A DNA stretch of 57,399 nt from Candidatus Jettenia ecosi. GTDB taxonomy: Bacteria; Planctomycetota; Brocadiia; Brocadiales; Brocadiaceae. Made by a program: the position numbers and the translations under genes. This document shows, one piece after another, positions 1 to 7,664 of the stretch. Positions within the stretch are counted from its first letter, which is position 1. Every line of letters starts with the position of its first letter. Under the pieces are notes generated by a model. It saw only the letters and a list, made by a program, of their open reading frames with translations, was not told the DNA's origin and did no database searches. The stretch is from positions 1 to 57,399 of the forward strand of contig SULG01000012.1 of NCBI GenBank assembly GCA_005524015.1, written 5' to 3'.

Positions 1-644
1 TCATTATCTTTTTTTATGAGGAGCAGATCACATTTTTTAAGATTTTTTTCCATATTCTCATATGGCATGAGAAATGCTTTATTCCCATAAACCTTAGTAA
101 TATAGGGCAAGTGCATGGTATTATAAAATTTATCGAATTGGTATCGTTCATTTGTCATCTCAAACTGCAAATTACATTTGTTTATTTGCTTCTCATATTT
201 CCTCAGTGTTGCAGTATCAACAGAAATATCTGCTTCCTGACTAATCCAGCAAGGAATTAAGAAGCCTTTCTCAGCATCAGACATTCTATGAGAAGTGTTA
301 TTAACCTCTAAGACCCTGAGGAAATAATCTTGATACTTTTTATTGATTATCTTAGGAAGATTACCCCTCCATATTTTGCCCATATTAATTTCGTTACAGG
401 AGCTATCAAATGCCAAAGTTCCGATGTAATTTTTGTTTTTTCCATTTCCCGCAAAGATAATAGGTGTTTCCGGAGATTCCTTTCCTGATATAATCCACAC
501 ATTAACTCTAAATTTCTGATTGAGCTGATGTATTAATTTGTACAACAACTTAATGGGAGAGAATAGCCAATGAAAACATTTGGGAGTTTTCTGGTAAGCT
601 AATCTGGTAATAACTGTTAATTCTTTTAATTTTGAAATACTCAT
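1..644 (-). CDS. FemAB/GNAT-like acyltransferase paralog, partial (C-terminus beyond left edge)
   Basis: An open frame starts at an ATG (complement of 642-644) and runs uninterrupted to the left edge, about 214 codons. Its protein aligns along its length with the N-terminal half of the neighbour at 898-2172: both share the pattern SPIKLLYKL / SPIRLLYRL, then KFRVNVWIISG / KFRVDAWVISG, GKNKNYIG / KNKNYLN, and MGKIWRGN / IGKIWRWN. The two are therefore tandem paralogs. The family resembles FemAB-like or BioF2-like GNAT acyltransferases, which transfer acyl or aminoacyl groups to amino sugars or cell-surface glycans; the catalytic C-terminal half is not in view here. Location next to an asparagine-synthase-like gene suggests a surface-polymer or glycan-decoration locus (inference). 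Function is uncertain, the coding call is secure. Confidence 0.75.
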   Translation of the reverse strand, partial: MSISKLKELTVITRLAYQKTPKCFHWLFSPIKLLYKLIHQLNQKFRVNVWIISGKESPETPIIFAGNGKNKNYIGTLAFDSSCNEINMGKIWRGNLPKIINKKYQDYFLRVLEVNNTSHRMSDAEKGFLIPCWISQEADISVDTATLRKYEKQINKCNLQFEMTNERYQFDKFYNTMHLPYITKVYGNKAFLMPYENMEKNLKKCDLLLIKKDN

Positions 645-772
645 GGTAATCATCTTACAAAATTATGAGAAGTACTTAGATATAGCATCCAAGAGATGAA
701 ACCGAACAAAATGTGGTGCATGAGTCTTTGGTTGTATGCTGGTATAGGGAACGTTACGGAATCTCTCAACAT

Positions 773-851
773 GTCATTGCGAGGGTTTTTTCCGAAGCAA
801 TCTCTTCTGAAACTTGTAAAGGATTGCTTCGGACAAGACCCTCGCAATGAC
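773..851. repeat. MITE-like palindromic repeat between two paralogs
   Basis: Two near-perfect inverted arms, 773-803 and 821-851, begin and end with GTCATTGCGAGGG and its complement and contain GAAGCAATC / GATTGCTTC blocks. The 17-base centre is unpaired. This matches a dispersed 'GTCATTGCGAGG' palindromic element that I recall from several environmental bacterial genomes. It lies in the 253-base gap between the paralogs at 1-644 and 898-2172. Transcribed, it would form a long hairpin, so it could also act as a terminator or mRNA-processing site for the gene ending at 898. No transposase is encoded inside it, so it would need one supplied elsewhere. Confidence 0.8.
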
Positions 852-897
852 TGGCGGGGTAGTCTTTCCTCTGTTGAGGATATGTTCGGTTTCATCA

Positions 898-2172
898 TTA
901 AAGTACTATAATTCTAAGATCTTTGACAGAGAAACAGGGAGAGGTATCAGGCACGGTATTTTTTTTCTCAAATAAAGTTTCTGCAGAATGTAGAGATATT
1001 CTGTCAAATAGTTTAGGAGGAATAGCTTCTTTCATATTTTTTTGATTATCACCGAAGAGATACATAGTTAACTTTGATAAGCCTTTTATATAATAAGTTT
1101 CGTATATCTTTTCACAATCCTCTTGAGAGTGTAATTGGTCATTATCGATAAACACTGCTCCATAGAACTTCCCCTTCTCTAAGTATATAAAAGGATTTCT
1201 CAAAAAGAATTCTTTTACGATTGTTAATTTCCTGAGTGGTTGAATCAAAAACCCAATTTTTGACGAATCTGTAATTTGTAAGCTCCGCTTTTTTTTATAC
1301 TGGAACACACCGTCGTTTAAAAAAGGCCTTGTTAATCCAAAATGGACTCTTTTGCAACCTTTTTGTTTCAAATAAGTCATAGCAAAATAATACATTGCGC
1401 CTGTTATGTGATCTTTTAAATAATCAGTGTTACCATTTTTAAGGCCTGTAAACCAAAGACGCGGTATATCATTATTATAAATAATCAGTTGACCTGCAAT
1501 AAATTCACTATCTTTTTTAACCATAAGTAAATCACATCTTTTAAGATTTTTTTTCATCGTCTCGTATGGCAATGGTATAGCTCTATTCTTATGAACACGG
1601 GTAACATAGGGCAAATACATAGTATAATAAAAATTATCAAACCGGCTCTTCTCTTTGGTAATCTCGAATTGCATGTTACCTTGTTTTATTTTATTCAAGT
1701 CTGAATTAAGGCTCTTTTTATGGATAATTGTTGAAATATCGGCTGAGAGATCTGCCTCACCACCAACCCAGCATGGGATAAAGAAACTTGCCTTATTACC
1801 AGGTAATTTGCGAGAATTCTTGTGAATCTCTGAAATTCTGAGAGAACAACCCATAGGTTTTTTATGAACAATTTTGATACTATTCCATCTCCATATTTTG
1901 CCAATATGGACCTCGCTACAGGGATTATTGAACAGCAGATTATTAAGATAATTTTTATTTTTTTCATTTCCCGTGAAGACGGTAGTGATGGATGTTTTCT
2001 GTGATTCATCTCCTGATATAACCCATGCATCCACTCTGAATTTACGGCCGAACTGTTGTAGCAACCGGTACAACAATCTTATGGGAGAAAGAAACACACG
2101 AGGGAAATAAGATGTTTTCCGGTAAGTTTGCTTAACAGTAGGTACAAATTCCTTTAATTCTGTATTATTCAT
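898..2172 (-). CDS. FemAB/GNAT-like acyltransferase
   Basis: The 424-residue protein has no signal peptide. The central and C-terminal part (about residues 170-330) looks like a GNAT fold of the FemAB or BioF2 type: DLLMVKKDSEFIAGQLIIY is the typical beta-strand block, followed by a segment ending in YFAMTYLKQKGCKRVHFGLTR and a loop FLNDGVFQYKKK. Related proteins transfer amino acids or acyl groups in peptidoglycan cross-bridge or exopolysaccharide synthesis. The start is the ATG at 2172. It is a tandem paralog of the partial gene to its left, so the pair arose by duplication, later separated by a MITE-like repeat. The asparagine-synthase-like gene 88 bases upstream on the same strand may be in the same unit. 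The substrate cannot be deduced. Confidence 0.7.
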   Translation of the reverse strand: MNNTELKEFVPTVKQTYRKTSYFPRVFLSPIRLLYRLLQQFGRKFRVDAWVISGDESQKTSITTVFTGNEKNKNYLNNLLFNNPCSEVHIGKIWRWNSIKIVHKKPMGCSLRISEIHKNSRKLPGNKASFFIPCWVGGEADLSADISTIIHKKSLNSDLNKIKQGNMQFEITKEKSRFDNFYYTMYLPYVTRVHKNRAIPLPYETMKKNLKRCDLLMVKKDSEFIAGQLIIYNNDIPRLWFTGLKNGNTDYLKDHITGAMYYFAMTYLKQKGCKRVHFGLTRPFLNDGVFQYKKKRSLQITDSSKIGFLIQPLRKLTIVKEFFLRNPFIYLEKGKFYGAVFIDNDQLHSQEDCEKIYETYYIKGLSKLTMYLFGDNQKNMKEAIPPKLFDRISLHSAETLFEKKNTVPDTSPCFSVKDLRIIVL

Positions 2173-2260
2173 ATTAATTGCCCTATTATTACGCTACAAA
2201 ATTTATATGATATTCATCCATTTTGTCATACAGTAAACTTATTTATATTGGCAGGCTTTT

Positions 2261-4159
2261 TCAAATCGCTTTTTTCAAATCAGATGGTAAAAATAACGGA
2301 ATAACATGTTCATCAGTGTACGGTTTATAGGGAGCTACCCATAGTTTATGAGAGATTTCAAATACGGTCAGAGCAGCTACAAGGATTTCCCAGTTCTTTT
2401 TGCCTGTAAAATGCTGATTGAGCAAGGTTTCAACGGTTTTCCAGTTAAGATAGGTTCGAAATGCAGCATGAGGATTATAGAGGAGTTCTATGAAAGTATT
2501 GTACATTTCCTTACGGGACCAACGAAAATAGTAGGTACTGGGAACTTCATCAGGATTACTATTAGTAAATTGTAACTTTTGTAATGCTCTCTGCTTAACT
2601 ATTCTATAGCCTTTTCTCATATAGATTCTCCACAAAGGAGCTAGCAGAGGAAAAGGATCATGGGTATAGGGAATATCTTTAATTTCAGGACAAAGCCTCT
2701 CAATTAAATCAGTTTGTATTCTATTGTTTACTCGTTCAGATATGGGAATAGAGGCGATAGCCTCTACCCATTGATGGTCAAAGTAGGGAAAATATGCGCC
2801 CTTGCTGCCACGTGCAATTAAAATTGCCTTATTGAGAAATTTACGTCCAAGTTCGTTAAGAGAAAGGTACTTCATAACAGCAATAGGAGAATCTTTTGGT
2901 TTGTATCCCGCAAGTAAGCTATGTAAATGTTCGCGCGGAGCATGCATGCCAATGAATCTGAATTCCCGTTTCCAAAGTTGCTCCATGTTTAGGCATTGAG
3001 CTGTTCTTGGTGATAAGCGGCGCATGATAAACTCAGTAGTAAGATTGCTGATACGGAGGTCTCCGGGAGAGACCCAATCGGCGCCACGGGCAAATTCTCC
3101 TCCGGTCCCTTGCACTACTGCATCGAATGGTAACGGAGAATAGAGAAGTTGACAAGGGTGACAATGAATGGTTGCAAAAATACCCCCTTGATAAAGTACC
3201 ATAGGAACGAGCCATTCGCTTAACATGTGTGGGTTAATTGATTCAAAACAATGCTGTACTCCAATTTGAGCAGACAATCTTTTGGCAATTACGACATCCG
3301 TAGTATCCGGTTGGCCGCCAGTATGGGTAATGAATGGTAATCGTTGGTTTACAGCGGCTGCTAATATACACCGTGAATCAAGTCCTCCTGTCAGGTCAAT
3401 AGCACATGTTTTATCCGGCAGAACAGAACGCTTTACTGCTAATTTAAAAATATGCTCTAGTTCATCTAACCGTTGTTTATCATACCTTCCATGAGATTCC
3501 ACCTGATTCAAATGCCAATATTGTTTGATGCATACCTTATCTCCTTCAAAGATAAGGAAACTGGCGGGTGGCAGAACATGGATATCTTTGAAAAGAGTTC
3601 TTTCACCCAGAATGTATCCGTAGTTTAATAGATCAGCAAATCCCTCTATATCTATATCAAAGGATAAAATGCCAGTTGTCATAATCCGTGCCAGCATGGA
3701 TGCAAAGACAAGGATATTACCCCGAATACCCCAAAATAAGAGGTTATGACCTAACTTATCATTAGCTAAAATTAATCGATGTGCTCTTTCATCCCACCAG
3801 GCTACATTGAAACTGCCATTGATATTCCTTAAACAATTAATCCCTGATCTCTGATATTGCTCAAGTAAAAAAGCAGCTCCATCAGTTTCTACAAGGCTCT
3901 TTCCGTTTAGATCGTTATTATCACGGTATATAATACCATCAAAAATACAATACATACCGCTTGATACATCTTCAGCATAATATTTGGATGCACTGGCTTT
4001 TGCAGGATAAGTTGTTCCAAGACCTACGAGTCCTTCTCGTGTAGTCCACTGATGATTGGCCGATAAACATGGGGAGGGAATAGCCCTGAACATTTTATCA
4101 AGCATGATAGCGGGATTATTGATCCGTTTTTGTGCTGAAAATCCATACATGCTGCTCAT
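2261..4159 (-). CDS. Asparagine synthase-related protein without N-terminal nucleophile Cys
   Basis: This 632-residue protein has the two-part layout of AsnB-like enzymes. The N-terminal region (about 1-200) resembles the class II glutamine amidotransferase fold (VGLGTTYPAKAS, later NGSFNVAWWDE), and the C-terminal region carries the adenylation PP-loop LTGGLDSRCILAAA near residues 258-271. True asparagine synthetases start Met-Cys, the Cys being the glutaminase nucleophile; here the start reads MSSMYGFS, so glutamine hydrolysis is probably lost. Such degenerate relatives are common in exopolysaccharide and peptide-modification loci, where they form amide bonds using ammonia or another amine. 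It lies upstream of, and on the same strand as, the two FemAB/GNAT-like paralogs, consistent with a shared glycan or peptide decoration role (inference). Confidence 0.8.
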   Translation of the reverse strand: MSSMYGFSAQKRINNPAIMLDKMFRAIPSPCLSANHQWTTREGLVGLGTTYPAKASASKYYAEDVSSGMYCIFDGIIYRDNNDLNGKSLVETDGAAFLLEQYQRSGINCLRNINGSFNVAWWDERAHRLILANDKLGHNLLFWGIRGNILVFASMLARIMTTGILSFDIDIEGFADLLNYGYILGERTLFKDIHVLPPASFLIFEGDKVCIKQYWHLNQVESHGRYDKQRLDELEHIFKLAVKRSVLPDKTCAIDLTGGLDSRCILAAAVNQRLPFITHTGGQPDTTDVVIAKRLSAQIGVQHCFESINPHMLSEWLVPMVLYQGGIFATIHCHPCQLLYSPLPFDAVVQGTGGEFARGADWVSPGDLRISNLTTEFIMRRLSPRTAQCLNMEQLWKREFRFIGMHAPREHLHSLLAGYKPKDSPIAVMKYLSLNELGRKFLNKAILIARGSKGAYFPYFDHQWVEAIASIPISERVNNRIQTDLIERLCPEIKDIPYTHDPFPLLAPLWRIYMRKGYRIVKQRALQKLQFTNSNPDEVPSTYYFRWSRKEMYNTFIELLYNPHAAFRTYLNWKTVETLLNQHFTGKKNWEILVAALTVFEISHKLWVAPYKPYTDEHVIPLFLPSDLKKAI

Positions 4160-4571
4160 ATCTAATCTCCATATAATATGTTTTGAATTACCATATAATT
4201 TAGAAAAAATTCACCCTGGGAAAACCAGTTACCGAACAATATCTGCTAAAGACACATGATGAACAACGGAGAAAATCTTATTTCTGAGATAAATTTTGCT
4301 TTAGCCTTAAGATTAAACATTTGTTATATCAAAAAATATACCATGAAAAGGGATGGTTGTATCTGGATCAAAACAAATTATAATGATAATGGATGGGTAT
4401 GATATACGCTGTAGTTATTTTTTTTTATTGAGGGTATATTATAAAATGTTGCACATTCAAATCTTATTTTAAATTTTACCGCTATGTAAATTTTGCTCTT
4501 TTTGATTTCAATTCTCTTATGCTTTTATTAAAAAATATTATGCGGTAATTAAGAGCAGGTTATTCAATGTA

Positions 4572-4635
4572 TGTGACATGTCTCAGAAGTGTGCCATTGA
4601 AGGTGTGTCATGTCGCTCGCTTAATGTGTCATCAG
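4572..4635. repeat. Short iterons TGTNNCAT(GTC), possible insertion-sequence end
   Basis: Four related 11-base units start at 4572 (TGTGACATGTC), 4590 (TGTGCCATTGA), 4604 (TGTGTCATGTC) and 4625 (TGTGTCATCAG). The first two are 18 bases apart. The same core, with exact 18-base spacing and the same CAGAAG linker, recurs at 53803-53849 in the other accessory end of this window. Iterated motifs of this type are typical of transposase-binding sites at insertion-sequence ends, but no intact element adjoins. Confidence 0.5.
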
Positions 4636-4877
4636 AGGATAAATTAAAGAAGTATTAGAGCTTCATAAAAAGGCAGTAGAAAGAGTCAAGACATTGGATA
4701 TAACCTTATATAAACGTATCAAAAGGGCTGTCGAGAAGAAGACAATAGGAAAAAATAAGTTTTCAATCATATTTCTATAACTATTGCTATAACAGATGTT
4801 CGCCCCGGAGTGAAAAATAAAATGTCTAGGAAAGCCTTAATTTATAAACACAGAATTAGCTTTGGTATAAAGGTCAA

Positions 4878-4894
4878 TTGACTTGACAAGTCAA
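4878..4894. promoter_or_regulatory. Palindromic operator candidate upstream of toxin-antitoxin genes
   Basis: TTGACTTG-A-CAAGTCAA is a perfect 8-base inverted repeat around a single base. It lies about 125 bases upstream of the antitoxin start. Toxin-antitoxin operons are usually autorepressed by the antitoxin or the complex binding palindromes near the promoter, so this is a plausible operator. The TTGACTTG arm also resembles a -35 box. The distance is longer than usual, so the assignment is tentative. Confidence 0.35.
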
Positions 4895-5018
4895 TAATGG
4901 AAGTTTACCATACTTTAGAATAAGAATTGTAAAAAGTATTATAGGATATTCTCAGATATTATTAGTTGGCTAGTAAAAGAACATTAAGAATTATAGTAAT
5001 TTGAAGGATTACAGACAT

Positions 5019-5255
5019 ATGCAAACAATATTAAAAAAGAAGGCTAAAGAAACAATAGACGAGCTGTCAGAAGATAAGGTAAAAGTTGCTATTGATTTTC
5101 TCAATTATCTCAAAGAAAAAGAAGATGCAGAGGCAACACTTGAAATTTTATCAAGTAATGAGCTTATGGAACAAATAAGGGCTGCTGAGGAAGCAATTAA
5201 AGCAGATAAAATTGATGAATTTGTTGAATGGAATAAAGTAAAGCGAAATGTTTAA
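5019..5255 (+). CDS. Type II toxin-antitoxin system antitoxin (RelB-like)
   Basis: A small acidic protein of 78 residues beginning MQTILKKKAKETIDEL. It has the pattern of antitoxins that read 'LSEDKVKVAIDFLNYLKEKED...ATLEIL...ELMEQIRAAEE', which are paired with RelE/ParE toxins. I chose the ATG at 5019 because GAAGGA at 5003-5008 is spaced 10 bases before it; a TTG at 5001 in the same frame would overlap that ribosome-binding site. Its 3' end overlaps the toxin start by 8 bases (5248-5255), so the pair is translationally coupled. The C-terminal part should wrap the toxin and block it, and the antitoxin alone or with the toxin probably represses the operon. Confidence 0.85.
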   Translation: MQTILKKKAKETIDELSEDKVKVAIDFLNYLKEKEDAEATLEILSSNELMEQIRAAEEAIKADKIDEFVEWNKVKRNV

Positions 5256-5508
5256 GATTTTACTTAGTAAAAAAGCTACTAAGTATTATGAAAAACTTGA
5301 CGATAAGACCGCAAGGAAAGTAAATAAAGCAATTGAAGAAATTGGCAATAATCCATTTCGTGGAACCCATATAAAGAGGCTTATTGGAAATTTGGAAGGC
5401 AAATATAGGTATAAATTAGGGCATATAAGAATTGTTTATATAGTTAACAATGAAAAAGAGATCATTATTATTGAAGCTATAGGAGCAAGAGGAGATATTT
5501 ACAAATAG
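5248..5508 (+). CDS. Type II toxin-antitoxin system toxin, RelE/ParE family
   Basis: The 86-residue basic protein has the classic RelE layout: N-terminal strand FKILLSKKATKYYEKL, helix KVNKAIEEIGNNPF, then GNLEGKYRYKLGHIRIVYIVNNE and a C-terminal strand IIIIEAIGARGDIY. The G-x-YRYKLGHIRIVY block is diagnostic of RelE/ParE-fold toxins, which usually cleave mRNA in the ribosomal A site (RelE) or poison gyrase (ParE). Residues typical of ribosome-dependent RelE cleavage (Lys, Arg, and a C-terminal Arg/Tyr) appear to be present. It overlaps the antitoxin gene by 8 bases. Length fits the family, so the toxin is likely intact. Confidence 0.9.
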   Translation: MFKILLSKKATKYYEKLDDKTARKVNKAIEEIGNNPFRGTHIKRLIGNLEGKYRYKLGHIRIVYIVNNEKEIIIIEAIGARGDIYK

Positions 5509-5653
5509 GTTATTAGAAAATTAATAGTTTATTTAAAAAGCCTTAACAACCTTTTTGATATTATCAAGTCTTCCCATTGGTTGTTAGTGTATGTACTACA
5601 TGAAAAATTATAATTAAATTCCTGTAAGGTTTTTTAGTTTTGTTTTTGTTAAG

Positions 5654-5724
5654 GATATTCTAGAATCCCGCTATATTTTATTTAATACTTCCTTTATAGT
5701 GTTGAAACTACGGATTATCATTGA
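5654..5724 (+). pseudogene. Probable relic of a HigB toxin 3' end
   Basis: HigB toxins normally precede higA and end with a ...VEIVDYH tail that abuts the antitoxin start. Here the bases 5701-5724 read VETTDYH followed by a stop, directly before the HigA start. Further upstream, in another frame, 5654-5683 reads DILESRYILF, reminiscent of the IRINDQYRICF block of HigB. Frames are interrupted and no start is present, so at most a decayed toxin remains. The match is short, so chance resemblance is possible. Confidence 0.4.
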
Positions 5725-5738
5725 AAGAAGGTAAGAGT

Positions 5739-6071
5739 ATGGCTGGTTTAATAAGGAAACCAACACATCCAGGAGAGATCTTGAAAGAAGATTTTATGAA
5801 ACCTCCAGGGATGACTCAATCACATTTGGCAAAAGAGATCCATACTACCTTTAGGATGATAAATGAAATTGTGAATGAGAAAAGAAATATCAGCTCTGAA
5901 ATGGCTATAAGGCTATCAAGATATTTCGGGACATCTCCAGAACTTTGGCTAAATCTCCAAAACCAATATGATCTCTACGTTGTTAAAGAGAAAAAGATGA
6001 ATATTCTAAAGGAAATAAAACCTTTAAGAGCCACTAAGCACAAGGAAGAAAAGGCACTAAGGAAAGATTAG
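5739..6071 (+). CDS. higA: HigA family antitoxin (helix-turn-helix), apparently orphan
   Basis: This 110-residue protein begins MAGLIRKPTHPGEILKEDF, the signature HPGEIL start of HigA antitoxins. An XRE-type helix-turn-helix follows (MTQSHLAKEIHTTFRMINEIVNEKRNIS, about residues 27-54) and then the conserved MAIRLSRYFGTSPELWLNLQNQYDL. The ATG at 5739 follows AGAAGG with 7-base spacing; a TTG at 5721 is in frame but overlaps the binding site. HigA neutralises HigB mRNA interferase and represses its own promoter. No intact higB lies beside it, only a possible relic immediately upstream, so this may be an orphan regulator or a decaying module. The C-terminal tail is Lys-rich and longer than usual. 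Confidence 0.9.
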   Translation: MAGLIRKPTHPGEILKEDFMKPPGMTQSHLAKEIHTTFRMINEIVNEKRNISSEMAIRLSRYFGTSPELWLNLQNQYDLYVVKEKKMNILKEIKPLRATKHKEEKALRKD

Positions 6072-6443
6072 GTTTTGTGTATCGACCATTGATGTTTTTA
6101 GATGTTATTACAGGCCGTTCGGATGTGCTTTTATTTTTGGATAATGAGAAAAGTTATCCCATCTAACGTTATCCCATCTAATGATGGGCGTGTTGCTAAA
6201 GAGTTAGTAAGAATATAATATTTGTTCTTTTGTTATCACAAATCTTATATCGAGCTTATATTTTGCGGGTATTAAGTTGCATCATATTTTATAAATACCA
6301 TTTTCATGAATTTCATCAATAGTTTTTATTTCTACCCTTGATATAAGCTCATTTTCTTTTAGCGTAACTACTCAGGTAGTTTAAGCAAAAAATTCTATAT
6401 ATAACAAAAAACTCTTTATAAGTATTTAATTAACAATAGTTTA
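6072..6443. other. Intergenic region between higA and ssrA
   Basis: 372 AT-rich bases without a gene. A tandem direct repeat GTTATCCCATCTAA occurs at 6153-6166 and 6168-6181. A 10-base inverted repeat GAGCTTATAT / ATATAAGCTC lies at 6253-6262 and 6343-6352. On the minus strand a 29-codon stretch without a start, ending ...ENELISRVEIKTIDEIHENG, may be gene debris. Nothing more can be supported. Confidence 0.4.
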
Positions 6444-6797
6444 TGGTGGAGGCGGCGGGAATTGAACCCGCGTCCCTGGATATTTCAGCATAGGTTTCTA
6501 CGTACATAGTCTATTTTTTAATTTCGCCATCAAAAACTCCAACAGACAGGATTTCTCATGACTAGCTCCGTTTAAAGGCTCGCTTAGTTCCCACCGAGCA
6601 GAGGAACTAAACTATCCTGCTGGTTGTCATTTAATTAATCTCGCAGGTAAGGTTAATTAAACGTGGCTACACTTAAGCAGCCATTGCCATTGGATATTCG
6701 GCATTTAAATCATTTTGCCAGGTTTTTAATGAGGCCGCCTGACAACCTCAATACGCCGCCTATACCTCAACGTATCCGGTCGAATCCTTTCGCCCCC
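6444..6797 (-). ncRNA. ssrA: Transfer-messenger RNA (tmRNA)
   Basis: The minus strand reads GGGGGCGAAAGGATTCGACC at its 5' end and GGGTTCAATTCCCGCC followed by GCCTCCACCA at its 3' end. The 5' GGGGGCG pairs with CGCCUCC, including the G3-U70 wobble recognised by alanyl-tRNA synthetase, and CCA is encoded. Length is 354 bases, normal for a one-piece tmRNA. The tag reading frame ends NDLNAEYPMAMAA at a TAA (complement of 6673-6675); the resume codon cannot be fixed by eye but a GCG or GCC upstream in this frame would give a tag of about 20 residues. tmRNA with SmpB rescues stalled ribosomes and marks the nascent chain for ClpXP degradation. The ending MAMAA is a variant of the common ALAA. Confidence 0.97.
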
Positions 6798-7145
6798 TAT
6801 TCATAAACTATTGAAAGAAAAGAACTGTATAAAACTACGTACTATTATAACACAAAGAACATAAAAAGCAATTGAACAAGAGATTATTGAGTACATTCCT
6901 GATTATATATTTATGATATGCCCGTACAGTATATTGAAGACGAAATATTTTTGATATGAGAAAATTAGTAAAAAGTCTATTAAAAGTGGCAAGCTGACTT
7001 TCGAAGAAAAGGAGGAAAGCGAAAAGTCAGCTTGCCTAAGGAGAACAATTACTAATAAAAACATCCATACTCCAAAAAAAGTTCCCCTTTTCTAAAAAAT
7101 TTATCTTTGTGTTTATACACAATTGAATTATAATTATCACGAATA
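6798..7145. other. ssrA promoter side and leader of the lipoprotein-htrA operon
   Basis: 348 bases without a normal-sized gene, containing the ssrA promoter on the minus strand and, on the plus strand, the upstream region of the operon starting at 7146. A 13-codon open frame (6956-6997, MRKLVKSLLKVAS) overlaps the left arm of the hairpin at 6988-7036. No SD-like sequence clearly precedes the 13-codon frame, so whether it is translated is unknown. Confidence 0.45.
6988..7036 (+). repeat. Perfect 14-base inverted repeat with a purine-rich loop
   Basis: GGCAAGCTGACTTT at 6988-7001 is the exact complement of AAAGTCAGCTTGCC at 7023-7036. The 21-base loop contains AAGGAGG, a perfect Shine-Dalgarno-like sequence, and another AAGGAG lies just after the right arm. 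There is no following T-run, so it is not an obvious intrinsic terminator. It may be an RNA element in the leader of the operon that starts at 7146, or a short independent RNA. Confidence 0.5.
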
Positions 7146-7604
7146 ATGAAAAAACAGGTGATAATATGCGCTGGTATCTCATTTTTAACGTTGTTTTCCT
7201 ATGGATGCAGTATTGCTTCAAAAGGATGGCAAAAGGATACTGATCGCAAGATAGCCGCGCTTTCTAAAACAAATCAGATGTTGGAAAAAAGGATTGATGG
7301 TGTATCCAAATCTATTTCATTATTGGTAAACGACGGGAACAGGCTGCATAGCGAAGTGGATAACATAAAGGTACATGGCAAGGATATTCAGCAAAATGTG
7401 AAAGAGATAGAACTATTGGTCAAAATTATGCATGATAATATTTGCAATTTAAAGGCTAATTATCAGACTGTTGAAGAAAATTTTAATAAGCAGATACATG
7501 ATATTCAGAAAGCTGAAATTGAATTGGCCAATCGACTGGAAATGATAAAGTTGGATATAAAAGAAGAGATAAAAAAGAAAACCGAACTTCCGGCAAATCC
7601 CTGA
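7146..7604 (+). CDS. Probable coiled-coil lipoprotein, function unknown
   Basis: The 152-residue protein begins MKKQVIICAGISFLTLFSYGC, a basic start, a hydrophobic stretch and a Cys at residue 21, which fits a lipoprotein signal peptide with a loose lipobox (SYGC). The remainder is hydrophilic with regular heptad-like spacing (ISLLVNDGNRLHSEVDNIKV, VEENFNKQIHDIQKAEIELANRLEMIKLDI), predicting a long coiled coil. It is therefore likely to be anchored to a membrane and extend into the periplasm or, in a planctomycete, another non-cytoplasmic compartment. It precedes a small membrane protein and the HtrA protease on the same strand and may share their transcript. The family is not recognised. Confidence 0.65.
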   Translation: MKKQVIICAGISFLTLFSYGCSIASKGWQKDTDRKIAALSKTNQMLEKRIDGVSKSISLLVNDGNRLHSEVDNIKVHGKDIQQNVKEIELLVKIMHDNICNLKANYQTVEENFNKQIHDIQKAEIELANRLEMIKLDIKEEIKKKTELPANP

Positions 7605-7664
7605 ATATAAATTCTTAATTATTATCTATTAAACATAATTCAACAGTAAATTTAATTCAGTTAC

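Larger units (their letters stand above)
4160..5018. other. Non-coding / decayed region between the asparagine-synthase-like gene and the toxin-antitoxin pair
   Basis: About 860 bases of AT-rich DNA with no credible full gene. It holds four TGTNNCAT-type repeats at 4572-4635, then a short open stretch on the plus strand at 4643-4780 reading KEVLELHKKAVERVK...YKRIKRAVEKK, which starts just after a stop, has no start codon and looks like a gene fragment of unknown origin. A 17-base palindrome sits at 4878-4894. The combination suggests insertion-sequence debris followed by the promoter region of the toxin-antitoxin operon (inference). Confidence 0.5.

Noticed and set aside
650-911. Open frames overlapping the MITE-like repeat between the two paralogs
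   Set aside because: They run through the palindrome on both strands and have no protein-like composition.
4640-4785. The stretch KEVLELHKKAVERVK as a functional small protein
   Set aside because: No start codon in frame after the stop at 4640-4642, so at best a fragment.
5001-5018. TTG start for the antitoxin at 5001
   Set aside because: It overlaps the GAAGGA ribosome-binding site that serves the ATG at 5019.
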